Assembly (NCBI RefSeq): GCF_025699295.1
Contig: NZ_JAILWB010000011.1
Coordinates: 62,001-126,000 of the forward strand
DNA from: Hydrogenophaga sp.
Lineage (GTDB): Bacteria; Pseudomonadota; Gammaproteobacteria; Burkholderiales; Burkholderiaceae_C
Length of the DNA stretch: 64,000 nt
Direction: 5' to 3'
Shown here piece after piece: positions 17,230-25,235 of the stretch. Made by a program: the position numbers and the translations under genes. Position 1 is the stretch's first letter. The number at the start of each line of letters is the position of its first letter. Under the pieces are notes generated by a model. It did no database searches. It saw nothing but the letters and a program-made list of their open reading frames with translations, and was not told the origin of the DNA.

Positions 17230-18267
17230 ATGGATTCTTCAGAGCGCAGCCGCATCCCCGACATCGCCCGCGCCGCCGGCGTCTCGACCGCCACGGTCGA
17301 CCGGGTGCTGCACGGGCGCCTGTCGGTGCGGCCCGCCACCGCGCAGCGCGTGCTCCAGGCCGCCGCCGAACTGCGTTACCTGCCGGACACCCAGCTCTGG
17401 CGTTCGCTGCGGCCGCCGCCGATGTCGCTCGTCTTCCTGCTGCCGGCCGGCACCAACCGCTACCTGCGCATGCTGGGCGACAGCATTGCTGGTGCCAGTG
17501 ACGTGCTGGCGCCGTACCACGTGCAATGCCGCGTGCAGTACATCGACAGCTTCGACCCCGAACGGGTGGCCGCCGCCCTGAGGCGTTGTGCGCGGGACGC
17601 GCAGGGACTGGCCTTCATGGCGCTCGAACACCCGCTGGTGCGCGATGCCGTGGACGAACTGACCGGGCGCGGCGTGCATGTGCTGACCCTGATCTCGGAC
17701 CTGGCGCCGTCGCAGCGCGAGGCCTACGTGGGCATGGACAACCGGGCCGCGGGTCGGACCGCCGCCATGCTGATCGGGCGCTTCATGGGGCAGCGCACGG
17801 GCTCCGTGGCCATGATCGCCGGCTCGCTGGCCTACCGCGGTCACGAGGAGCGGGAAATGGGCTTTCTGCGCCTGATGCAGGACGAATACCCGGCGCTCAA
17901 GGTTGTTGGCGTGCGCGAAGGGCGCGACGACGCGCAGACCAACTACACGCTCACGCTGGCCTTGCTCAAGCAGCATCCCGATCTGGTCGGGCTCTACAAC
18001 ATCGGAGGTGGTGCCGAAGGCGTGGGGCGTGCGCTCAAGGAGCAGCACCGGGACCCGAGGGCGATGGTGTTCGTCGCGCACGGCCTGACGCCTGACACCC
18101 GCGCGCTGCTGATCGATGGCACGCTGGACGCGGTCATCAACGTGAACCCGCAGACCGTGCTGCTCAACGCGGTGCGCATCTTCACCAACCTGCGTGACGG
18201 TCGCAGCGCCAAGGCGGGCATCGAGCCTGTGCGCATCAGCATCGTGCTGCGCGAGAACCTGCCCTGA
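17230..18267 (+). CDS. LacI family transcriptional regulator
   Basis: 345 residues. The LacI DNA-binding head is near the start: IPDIARAAGVSTATVDRVLHG, then a hinge near RYLPDTQLWRSL. A periplasmic-binding-type sensor domain follows (TLISDLAPSQREAYVGMDNR, NIGGGAEGVGRAL, INVNPQTVLLNAVRIF). This class usually senses a sugar or sugar acid and represses a transporter operon. It is divergent from the second TRAP operon and its stop shares a hairpin with the convergent davA gene. Confidence 0.93.
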   Translation: MDSSERSRIPDIARAAGVSTATVDRVLHGRLSVRPATAQRVLQAAAELRYLPDTQLWRSLRPPPMSLVFLLPAGTNRYLRMLGDSIAGASDVLAPYHVQCRVQYIDSFDPERVAAALRRCARDAQGLAFMALEHPLVRDAVDELTGRGVHVLTLISDLAPSQREAYVGMDNRAAGRTAAMLIGRFMGQRTGSVAMIAGSLAYRGHEEREMGFLRLMQDEYPALKVVGVREGRDDAQTNYTLTLALLKQHPDLVGLYNIGGGAEGVGRALKEQHRDPRAMVFVAHGLTPDTRALLIDGTLDAVINVNPQTVLLNAVRIFTNLRDGRSAKAGIEPVRISIVLRENLP

Positions 18268-18279
18268 CGGCCCGTCAGG
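18263..18279. terminator. Hairpin across the convergent stops of lacI and davA
   Basis: CCTGACG-GCC-CGTCAGG is a perfect 7-bp stem with a three-base loop. It contains the lacI stop (18265-18267) and the davA stop (18275-18277). It has no T-run on either side, so factor-independent termination is uncertain. Confidence 0.45.
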
Positions 18280-19081
18280 CAGGTGGCGCGGGGCCGTCCA
18301 GGTCGACCCGCCGGTCGGGTAGCTGCGAGCCCGTGCGCGCTGTTTGCAGGTCGGCGCGTGACAGTGTCGCCAGCAGCAGCGACTCGTCGCGCTCGCCCTG
18401 CGCGAGCGCATCGCCCTCGGGTCCGAGCACTGAACTCAGTCCGCCGTAGCGCGTCGCCCTTTCGGTGCCACACGCGTTCGCATACGCCACGCACACGCGG
18501 TTCTCCAGCGCGCGCGCCGGCAGCAGCACGCGCTGCACTTCGTCGAACTCGATCATGTTCGCGGTGGGCACCAGGATCGCGTCGGTGCCTTGCAGCGCGA
18601 GTGCGCGCGCGGGTTCGGGGAATTCGATGTCGTAGCAGATCAGCAGGCCAAGCCGCCAGCCGTTCCAAGCGAAGACCGTGGGCGCGGCCTCGCCGGGGCT
18701 GAATTGCGCCCGGTCGATGTCGCCGAACAGGTGGGTCTTGCGGTAGTTCGCCAGGCGCTGGCCACCGGCATCGATGAACTGCGCGGCATTGAATGGCTTT
18801 TCGCCTTGCGGATGGAGTTCGGGGTAGCCGAAGACGATGGCGATGCGGTGGCGCTGCGCGATCGCGGCTACTGCTTGCGCGAGCGGGCCATCGGCGGGTT
18901 CAGCGATCGCGGCGACCCGGTCGGCACCGATCTGGTAGCCGGTGAGCGACATCTCGGGGCACACCAGCAGGTCGGCGCCTTGCGCGCGGGCCTGCGCGGC
19001 GGTGGCATCGAGCAGCACCAGGGCCTGGGCGGCATGTGCCGCGTAGGGGCACTGCCAGAGCGCGAGCGTGAGGGCGTCCAT
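18275..19081 (-). CDS. davA: 5-aminovaleramidase DavA-like (nitrilase-superfamily amidase)
   Basis: 268 residues, carbon-nitrogen hydrolase fold. The catalytic triad is visible: Glu43 in CPEMSLTG, Lys115 in YRKTHLF, Cys149 in LLICYDIEFPE. DavA removes ammonia from 5-aminovaleramide to give 5-aminovalerate in lysine catabolism. Placement 11 bp after a DavB-type lysine monooxygenase and in an operon with LysE supports this over a generic amidase. If the oxidase instead used tryptophan, the partner substrate would be indole-3-acetamide; the close DavB match argues against it. Confidence 0.85.
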   Translation of the reverse strand: MDALTLALWQCPYAAHAAQALVLLDATAAQARAQGADLLVCPEMSLTGYQIGADRVAAIAEPADGPLAQAVAAIAQRHRIAIVFGYPELHPQGEKPFNAAQFIDAGGQRLANYRKTHLFGDIDRAQFSPGEAAPTVFAWNGWRLGLLICYDIEFPEPARALALQGTDAILVPTANMIEFDEVQRVLLPARALENRVCVAYANACGTERATRYGGLSSVLGPEGDALAQGERDESLLLATLSRADLQTARTGSQLPDRRVDLDGPAPPA

Positions 19082-19092
19082 GTGTGCGGGGC

Positions 19093-20772
19093 TCAGTCCG
19101 GCAATGCCATCGGACCGAGTTCGGCGAACCGGTCGCCCGGCCCGGGGTTGGCCGCGTGCGTGGCACCACCCAGGTGGCGCACGATGCCCCACACCGCGTT
19201 GAGCGAGGTCTGCACCGCGCCTTCGACCCAGGCGGGCGTGAACGAGACGTCGTCGCCGGCGATGAAGATGCCGCGCTCGGCGGGGGCGAAACCGTCCTGC
19301 ATGAAGTGGCTGTACATGCGGTGGTTGTAGCGATAGTGGCCGGGCAGGGCGCCCTTGAAAGCGCCGAGGAAGTGCGGGTCGGCTTCCCACGAGATGCTGA
19401 TCGGGTCGCCAACGATGTGGCTGGCGATGTCCACGTCCGGGTAGATCTTGCGCAGTGCCTGCAGCGCAAGCTGCACGCGCTTTTCGGTGCCGTGCGGCAG
19501 CATCTTGAGCGCGTCGCCCATCCAGGCGTAGCTCAGGCAGATCACGCCCGGCCGGTCCGGCCCGTTGTCGAACAGGTAGGTGCCGCGTGTGAGCCGGTCG
19601 GTCAGCGTCATGCCCATCTGCGGCCAGCCGCTGGAGCGTAGCTCGTTCCAGAACGGGCGGTCCACCATCACGAAGGTCTTGGACGACTGCATGTAGCGCG
19701 TGCGGTCCAGCGCCATCCAGTGCTTGTGCGAGAACAGCGACTCTTCCACCGCGATCTGCGTCGTCAGCAGCCAGCTCTGGCAGGTGGTGAGCACGGCGGG
19801 GTAGCTCTGCGTGTTGCCCCAGGTGTCGGTGACCACAAGGTCCTGCCCATTCGCCGCGCGCGCGATGGCGGTGACGCCCCCGCGTGGCGCGCCCTGGTGC
19901 AGGCCGGCCAGCGTGGTGCCCGCGGGCCAGTGCCGCAGCTCGTGCGCGGCGGGCGCGTGCTGCCACAGGCCCAGCGGCACCTGCTGCACGCCGCCCACGA
20001 TGAGGTGCTGGTTCTCGTCGCAACCGGTGAGCACCACGCGCAGGATCTCCAGCATGGAGTTGGGAAAGTCCGAGTCCCAGCCGCCGGTGCCGAAGCCGAC
20101 CTGGCCGAACACCTCGCGGTGGTGGAACGAGAGCTCCGCGAACGCCTTCGAGGTGGCGACGAAGTCGTAGAAAGTGCGGTCGTCCCAGAGTGGCACGAGC
20201 CGGTCCCACAGGGCCTTCAGCTTCGGTGCGTCGCGCTCGCGCAGCGCCTGCTGCAGGCCGGTGAAGCCGGCGCCTTCTTCCAGCGCCTGTGCCCAGGCCC
20301 CGGCCACTTCGCTGAAGAGCGGCGGCAGGTCGGCCAGGGTGCGCGCCCAGTGCGTGCGGCCTTCGAGGTCGACCACGGTGCAGCCGGCCGCGGGCGTGAG
20401 CGGGTTGGGAAAGGGCTGCGTCTGCAGACCGAGCCGGTTGACGTAGTGGAAGAACGCCGTGCTCGAGGCCGGAAAGCGCATGCCGCCGAGCTCGGCCACC
20501 ACGCCCTGGCCACCTTCAAAAACCTGCGAGCGCAAGCGCCCGCCCATGCGCGAAGCCTCGTAGACGACGGGCTTCAAACCGAGCTTCATCAACTCGTAGG
20601 CCGCCACCATGCCGGCCATGCCCGCGCCGACGACGGCCACCTCCTGCCCCAGGCGTTCGGCGGGGATGGCGCCCAGGCCCTGCGGGTGGGCGATCCAGTC
20701 GTCGAAGGCGAACGGGAAGTCGGGCCCGAACAGGGTCACGGGCGCGTCGGCGCCGCGCGGTTGGCGTTGCAT
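19093..20772 (-). CDS. davB: Lysine 2-monooxygenase DavB-like (flavin amine oxidase family)
   Basis: 559 residues, the usual size for bacterial lysine/phenylalanine/tryptophan 2-monooxygenases. FAD motif GAGMAG is at 49-54 with VVYEASRMGGRLRSQ, then ELGGMRFPASSTAF and the C-terminal GIFIAGDDVSFTPAWVEGAVQ. It agrees closely by eye with Pseudomonas DavB throughout, including FGPDFPFAFDDW at the N terminus. DavB converts lysine and oxygen to 5-aminovaleramide plus CO2 and water. It lies between a LysE-type exporter and a DavA-type amidase on one strand with short gaps. Confidence 0.88.
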   Translation of the reverse strand: MQRQPRGADAPVTLFGPDFPFAFDDWIAHPQGLGAIPAERLGQEVAVVGAGMAGMVAAYELMKLGLKPVVYEASRMGGRLRSQVFEGGQGVVAELGGMRFPASSTAFFHYVNRLGLQTQPFPNPLTPAAGCTVVDLEGRTHWARTLADLPPLFSEVAGAWAQALEEGAGFTGLQQALRERDAPKLKALWDRLVPLWDDRTFYDFVATSKAFAELSFHHREVFGQVGFGTGGWDSDFPNSMLEILRVVLTGCDENQHLIVGGVQQVPLGLWQHAPAAHELRHWPAGTTLAGLHQGAPRGGVTAIARAANGQDLVVTDTWGNTQSYPAVLTTCQSWLLTTQIAVEESLFSHKHWMALDRTRYMQSSKTFVMVDRPFWNELRSSGWPQMGMTLTDRLTRGTYLFDNGPDRPGVICLSYAWMGDALKMLPHGTEKRVQLALQALRKIYPDVDIASHIVGDPISISWEADPHFLGAFKGALPGHYRYNHRMYSHFMQDGFAPAERGIFIAGDDVSFTPAWVEGAVQTSLNAVWGIVRHLGGATHAANPGPGDRFAELGPMALPD

Positions 20773-20789
20773 CGCGAAACCTCCGGGGG

Positions 20790-21419
20790 TCAGAACAGGC
20801 TGGTCAACAGCCAGCCCGCCGTGCCCCACATCATCAACGCAACCAGGCCGTCCAGCGCACGCCACACATGCAAAGAGTTGAGCCGGCGGCCCAGCCAGAA
20901 GGCGGCCGCGCCCAGCGAGACGAACCACACCAGCGAACCGGTGGCCGCGCCCAGGCCGAAGGTCGTGCTGCCCTGGCCGTACGCCAGCGAGGCGGTGCCG
21001 ATCAGCACCGCAGTGTCGAGCCAGGCGTGCGGGTTCAGGAAGGAGAAGGCCAGCGCGGACAGCACGGCCTTGCGGGGCGACACGGGCTCGGCCGCCACGC
21101 GGCCACCGTCGTCGAGCACCAGGGCGCGCGGACGCAGGAAACGCTGGAACGCCTGCCAGCCGTACACCGCAAGGAACAGCGCGCCCGCACCCACCAGCGC
21201 GCCCAGCAGCTTGTCCGACAGGCCGCCGAGCTGCGCAAGCCCGAGCACGCCCAGACCGATCAGCACCACGTCGGCCAGCGCGCAGGTGAGCACCGTGAGC
21301 CACAGGTGCTGGCGCTGCAGGCCCATGCGCAGCACGTGCGCGTTCTGCGGGCCGATCGCCATGATCAGCGACATGCTCAGCACCATGCCGGCGGTGAAGG
21401 TAGGGAAGGCGAGGGTCAT
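20790..21419 (-). CDS. LysE/ArgO family amino acid exporter
   Basis: 209 residues with about six helices. The family motif GPQNAHVLRMGLQ is near residues 23-35, and the central LNPHAWLDT loop is that of true LysE/ArgO lysine/arginine exporters. Promoter-proximal gene of the lysE-davB-davA unit, 17 bp from davB. Coupling an overflow exporter to lysine breakdown would protect the cell from lysine excess (inference). No LysG/ArgP gene sits beside it; an ArgP-like regulator lies near 31.1 kb. Confidence 0.9.
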   Translation of the reverse strand: MTLAFPTFTAGMVLSMSLIMAIGPQNAHVLRMGLQRQHLWLTVLTCALADVVLIGLGVLGLAQLGGLSDKLLGALVGAGALFLAVYGWQAFQRFLRPRALVLDDGGRVAAEPVSPRKAVLSALAFSFLNPHAWLDTAVLIGTASLAYGQGSTTFGLGAATGSLVWFVSLGAAAFWLGRRLNSLHVWRALDGLVALMMWGTAGWLLTSLF

Positions 21420-21506
21420 GGCGAGCTGCTCCGGAAGCCGTGGATGCCCGCCCAGGCGTGGCGGGTGAATGCAACGGAGTGTGCCCGCACGGCACCATCA
21501 TTTAAA

Positions 21507-21536
21507 TGCAATCAATCAAAACTGCATTCAATCAAT
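21507..21536. promoter_or_regulatory. Tandem 16-bp direct repeat in the lysE promoter region
   Basis: TGCAATCAATCAAA (21507-21520) and TGCATTCAATCAAT (21523-21536) match at 12 of 14 positions with a 16-bp period. They lie in the only AT-rich stretch upstream of the lysE-davB-davA operon. A multimeric activator such as a LysG/ArgP-type LysR protein is a plausible binder. Confidence 0.5.
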
Positions 21537-21582
21537 TTTTTATTGAGTGATCAGGGCGGGCAGGCGAATTCCGGGAACGGGG

Positions 21583-22167
21583 CTATCGCGCGAGCGCCTG
21601 CCAGAAGCCGCGCACCGCCCGATGCCATTGCCGCGCAGGGGGGAGCGGCACGGCATTGCCCACCTCCAGGGCCAGGGCGTTCAGCGCGCCGTTGGCCATG
21701 GTCGTCAGCAGTTCGGGGTCGCCGTCGAAGCTGAGTTCACCGGCGCTGATGGCGTCCCGCAGCGCGGCCCGCAGCGCGTTCACGCTCAGGCGGTCGTCCA
21801 GCGCATGCCAGCGTTGCCAGCCGAGCACGGTGGGGCCGTCCACGAGCAGGATGCGCCTCACGTCGTCGCGGGTGACGAATTCGATCCAGGCGATCGACCC
21901 CCGTATCAGCGCGTCGAGCGCGCCGCGGGCCCTGGCCGTGGCGGCATCCACCGCGGGCAGCGCCTCCTCGACCAGTTCCATGCACACCGCCTCGAACAGC
22001 GCCGCCTTGTCCGTGAAGTGGTGGTAGAGCGCGCCACGCTTGACGCCCGCGCCAGCGAGGATGGCCTCGGTCGAGGTGGCGGCGAAACCTTGTTGCGCAA
22101 AAAGGGCGCGCGCGACGCCCAGCAGCTGCGCGCGGGTGTGCGCGGATCGTTCGGGATTGGTGGCCAT
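21583..22167 (-). CDS. TetR/AcrR family transcriptional regulator
   Basis: 194 residues. The TetR HTH lies at about 10-55 (RAQLLGVARALFAQQGF, STEAILAGAGVKRGALYHHFTDK). A variable helical ligand domain follows, including the WRHALDD-like region RWHALDDRLS. It is divergent from a VOC/MATE pair, and two perfect palindromes lie between the starts, so it most likely represses that pair and itself in response to a toxic compound exported by the MATE pump. Confidence 0.93.
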   Translation of the reverse strand: MATNPERSAHTRAQLLGVARALFAQQGFAATSTEAILAGAGVKRGALYHHFTDKAALFEAVCMELVEEALPAVDAATARARGALDALIRGSIAWIEFVTRDDVRRILLVDGPTVLGWQRWHALDDRLSVNALRAALRDAISAGELSFDGDPELLTTMANGALNALALEVGNAVPLPPARQWHRAVRGFWQALAR

Positions 22168-22182
22168 GACCCGGATGGTAAT

Positions 22183-22232
22183 AGACAGGCTGTCTGTTTG
22201 TTGAGATGATTACACATATACAGACAGTCTGT
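22183..22232. promoter_or_regulatory. Twin TetR operators
   Basis: AGACAG-g-CTGTCT (22183-22195) and ACAGAC-a-GTCTGT (22220-22232) are perfect palindromes with 37-bp centre-to-centre spacing. Both continue into GTTTG. They fill the 102-bp gap between tetR and the VOC gene. Confidence 0.75.
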
Positions 22233-22269
22233 TTGTATTTTGGCGCTTCAACCTTTCATGGAGAACCTC

Positions 22270-22686
22270 ATGCGATTCAGCGACCGCTATCCCATCATCG
22301 TCACCCCCCACAAGAATGCCTGCCGCGACTTCTGGGTCCATCACTTCGATCTGCAGGTGGGCTTCGACAGCGACTGGTTCGTCTGGCTCACGGCCGCCGA
22401 CGGCTCCCTGTCGATGGCTTTCATGACCCCCGACCATCCTTCGGCGCCGCCCGGGCCCGAGGCCTTCTCCGGCACCGGCATGTGCTTCGAGCTGCAGGTG
22501 GAAGACGCCGAAGCGGAGCACGCGGCGTTTCTCGCCGCGGGTGGCCACGTGGCGTATCCGCTCGCCGACGAGGCCTTTGGCCAGCGGCGCTTCGGTTTCG
22601 CGGACCCCTCGGGCCTGTGGGTCGATGTGGTGCAGCAGATCGATCCCGCCGCGGGCTACTGGGACCGCTACATGCAAGGCCAGTGA
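22270..22686 (+). CDS. VOC family protein (bleomycin-resistance/glyoxalase type)
   Basis: 138 residues from ATG 22270 (MRFSDRYPII), which has GGAGA six bases upstream; the in-frame ATG at 22258 lies on that box and is less likely. The fold shows paired modules with FELQVEDAEAEHAAF and FGFADPSGLWVDVVQQ. Binding-type VOC proteins sequester or modify antibiotics. It is two bases from the MATE efflux gene and under the same operator pair, consistent with a resistance module. Confidence 0.88.
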   Translation: MRFSDRYPIIVTPHKNACRDFWVHHFDLQVGFDSDWFVWLTAADGSLSMAFMTPDHPSAPPGPEAFSGTGMCFELQVEDAEAEHAAFLAAGGHVAYPLADEAFGQRRFGFADPSGLWVDVVQQIDPAAGYWDRYMQGQ

Positions 22687-22687
22687 A

Positions 22688-24118
22688 ATGACCACACTGA
22701 CCCGTCGCGCCGGCGCGCGGCGCGCGCCCATGGGTCGGTTCGCGAGCGACCTGCGCTCGCTGCTCGCCCTGGCGCTGCCCATCGTGGCCGGGCTGGTGTG
22801 CAGCGCGCTGATGGGCCTGGTGGACAGCGCCGTCGTCGCGCCGCTGGGCCACGCGGCGCTGGCCGCCGTATCGATCACCGCGTCCGTGATGCTGGTGTTC
22901 ATCGCGACCCTGTACGGCTTGATGAACGCCACTGGCGTGCTGGCCGCGCAGGCTTTCGGCGCCGGCGACGCGGCCGGTGTGTCGAGCCAGCGGCGGGCCG
23001 GCTGGCGACTCGCCATGGGGGCGGGCCTGTTGGCAGCGGCGCTCATGGGCGCGGCCTGGCCGCTGCTGCCCGTTCTCGGCCAGCCGCAGGACGTGCTGGC
23101 CGCGATGCCCGGCTACTGGGCCTGGTCGGCTGCGACCCTGGTGCCGCTGGCGGTGCTGTTCGCCTGCAAGCAGTTGTTCGACGCCATCGACCGGCCCGGG
23201 TGTGCACTGGCCGTGCTGGCCGCGGCGGTGCCGCTGAACGCGGCGTTCAGCGGCTGGTTCGTGCACGGCGGCCTCGGGCTGCCCGCGCTCGGTCTGGCGG
23301 GCGCGGGGCTGGGCAGCTTCATGGCGAACGCCGCCGCTGCGGCGGGGATGGCGCTGCTGGCGCACAAAAGGGCCGACCTGCGGCACTGGCTGCACACGCC
23401 GGCGCCCTGGCGCGATGCCTGGCGCCGCCAGCGCACCGAGGGCACGCCCATGGGGGTGCAGTACCTGTTCGAGACGGGCGCCAACGCGGTGGCGGGTCTG
23501 ATGGTCGGCGCGTTCGGCGCCGTGGCGCTGGCGGCCAACCAGATCACGATGTCGGTGACGATGGCGCTGTACATGGTGCCGCTGGGCATTGCGTCGGCGG
23601 CGGGCCTGCGCATTGCACAGGCCGTGGGTGCCGGCGAGCGGTCGGCCTGCTGGCCGCTGGCGCGTGCGGCGCTGGTGGTTGCCACCGCCTGGATGGGCAC
23701 GGCGGGCGCGGCGCTGGCGCTGTGCGGCAGCAGCGTTGCCCGCGCATTCAGTGCCGACGACGCCGTGATCGCGACCACCGCCGCGCTGTGCGTGGCGGTG
23801 GCGCTGATGCAGGTGGCAGACGGGGTGCAGAGTGTCAGCCTGGGCGCGCTGCGCGGCCTGCTCGACAGCCGCTGGCCCACCCGCGTGTCGCTGGCCTGCT
23901 GCTGGGGCCTGGCGCTGCCGGCCGCATGGGCCCTGGCGCATCCGCTGGCGCTCGGGCCGGCGGGCGTGTGGTGGGGCTTCGGCATCGGGCTGGCGGTGGC
24001 GGCTGCGGCGCTGACCCTTCGCCTCTACCAGGTCACACGTGGTGCTGCGGGCGCCAGCACCGTCCACCCGCTTGAACAGGTCGGGCGACTGACGCCGGCA
24101 GACCCTGTCATCGAATGA
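22688..24118 (+). CDS. MATE family efflux transporter
   Basis: 476 residues, 12 predicted helices in two six-helix halves. The first half opens ALPIVAGLVCSALMGLVDSAVV, followed by a MATE-type long loop near GAGDAAGVSSQRR. The second half has YLFETGANAVAGLMVGAFGAVALAANQIT. It exports cationic drugs or metabolites using an H+ or Na+ gradient. It follows the VOC gene by two bases (stop 22684-22686, ATG 22688). Confidence 0.93.
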   Translation: MTTLTRRAGARRAPMGRFASDLRSLLALALPIVAGLVCSALMGLVDSAVVAPLGHAALAAVSITASVMLVFIATLYGLMNATGVLAAQAFGAGDAAGVSSQRRAGWRLAMGAGLLAAALMGAAWPLLPVLGQPQDVLAAMPGYWAWSAATLVPLAVLFACKQLFDAIDRPGCALAVLAAAVPLNAAFSGWFVHGGLGLPALGLAGAGLGSFMANAAAAAGMALLAHKRADLRHWLHTPAPWRDAWRRQRTEGTPMGVQYLFETGANAVAGLMVGAFGAVALAANQITMSVTMALYMVPLGIASAAGLRIAQAVGAGERSACWPLARAALVVATAWMGTAGAALALCGSSVARAFSADDAVIATTAALCVAVALMQVADGVQSVSLGALRGLLDSRWPTRVSLACCWGLALPAAWALAHPLALGPAGVWWGFGIGLAVAAAALTLRLYQVTRGAAGASTVHPLEQVGRLTPADPVIE

Positions 24119-24174
24119 AGGTCAAGACCATGGACAGACATCCGGGCAGGTGGCTGGTCCCATCGACGTCGGCA

Positions 24175-24789
24175 TCACCCGTACTTCCAGAACCGGCTCT
24201 TGCCCTCGGCCATCCACGCCAGGGCCTGCTCCACGCGCTTCTCCCGTGTCGCCTCGGTCCTGGCGTCGAGGATCCAGACGAGGTACTCCTTCCGGAACGA
24301 TGGGGACTTGCTCTCGAACACGGCTCTGGCTTCCGGGTGGGCAGCGAGCCTCTCCGAAAACCAGAGGGGCACCGCCGGCGCCTGCGGCGATGCGGGCTTC
24401 CTGGGCGGCAGTTTCACGCCTTGCTTGTTCAAGGCCATCGCTTCCTGGATGAGCACCACCAGTTCCTGATCGGAGGGCAGATCGGCCAGTGAAGTGAGCT
24501 TGCCCAGAAAACGTTTCGATGCCGGCTTGTCGGGGTTCTCTTTCAACCGGGCGTCGCTCATGATCGATGCCTTCCAGAAGCTGAAGGAGCAGTGCTTCGT
24601 GTAGGCGGCCAACATGCACATCATCTCGCCGTGGTAGTCGAAGTGCGGAATACCCCACTTGATCTGCTCCACCACGTCCGGGCAGGTCTTCCACAGGAGA
24701 TGGCGCACATGCGCCAGGATGGGCTGCGCGAAAGGCGCTGCATTCGCGATGTACGCATCCACCTCCGGATGGGCCTGGGGCGCTTTCAT
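24175..24789 (-). CDS. YdeI/OmdA family protein with DUF1801 domain
   Basis: 204 residues. The N-terminal DUF1801/YdhG fold (about 8-115) has HVRHLLWKTCPDVVEQIKWG and FDYHGEMMCMLAAYTKHCS. The C-terminal half contains a YdeI-type bacteriocin-protection segment (PLWFSERLAAHPEARAVFE, REKRVEQALAWMAEGKSRFW). Function is poorly known in the family; a role in stress or envelope damage is only suggested. It ends three bases before the VOC gene and is probably co-transcribed with it. Confidence 0.85.
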   Translation of the reverse strand: MKAPQAHPEVDAYIANAAPFAQPILAHVRHLLWKTCPDVVEQIKWGIPHFDYHGEMMCMLAAYTKHCSFSFWKASIMSDARLKENPDKPASKRFLGKLTSLADLPSDQELVVLIQEAMALNKQGVKLPPRKPASPQAPAVPLWFSERLAAHPEARAVFESKSPSFRKEYLVWILDARTEATREKRVEQALAWMAEGKSRFWKYG

Positions 24790-24792
24790 CGC

Positions 24793-25212
24793 TCAGCCCG
24801 CTGGATCGCCCGAAGGCATGGCCGAGAGGTCCATCCACATGGCTTCCCATACGTGGCCGTCGGGGTCCATCAGATTGCGGTTGTACATGAAGCCGAGGTC
24901 CTGCACCGGGTTCACATCGGCCGTGCCACCGTGCTTCGCCGCGGCCTTGTTCATGGCGTCCACCGCCTCGCGGCTGTCGCAGGAAAGGGCCAGCATGACC
25001 TCGCTGGAGCTTGCGGGTGCGATGGGCCGGCTCGTGAAGGTGCGCCACTTGTCATGGGTCATCACCATGACCTGGATCGCCTCGCTCCACACCATGCAGG
25101 CCGAGGTGTCGTCGCTGAATTGAAGGTTCTGCTCGAAGCCCAGCGCGCGGTAGAAGGCGATCGACGCCTTCAGGTTGGCGACGGGCATGTTGACGAAGAT
25201 CATCCTGGACAT
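24793..25212 (-). CDS. VOC family protein (PhnB/glyoxalase-like)
   Basis: 139 residues, ATG 25212 with CAGGAG upstream. The fold opens IFVNMPVANLKASIAFYRALGF and closes NLMDPDGHVWEAMWMD. The first metal His is replaced by Asn in FVNMPVAN, usual for the lactoylglutathione-lyase-like subfamily seen next to YdeI proteins. Enzymatic role unknown. It lies between the alpha/beta hydrolase and the YdeI gene on one strand. Confidence 0.87.
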   Translation of the reverse strand: MSRMIFVNMPVANLKASIAFYRALGFEQNLQFSDDTSACMVWSEAIQVMVMTHDKWRTFTSRPIAPASSSEVMLALSCDSREAVDAMNKAAAKHGGTADVNPVQDLGFMYNRNLMDPDGHVWEAMWMDLSAMPSGDPAG

Positions 25213-25235
25213 GGGAACTCCTGTGAATTGAGTTG

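Noticed and set aside
19093..20772. Tryptophan 2-monooxygenase (IaaM) for auxin synthesis
   Set aside because: The sequence is closer throughout to DavB, the partner amidase is nitrilase-type like DavA and not IaaH-type, and a LysE exporter is in the same operon.
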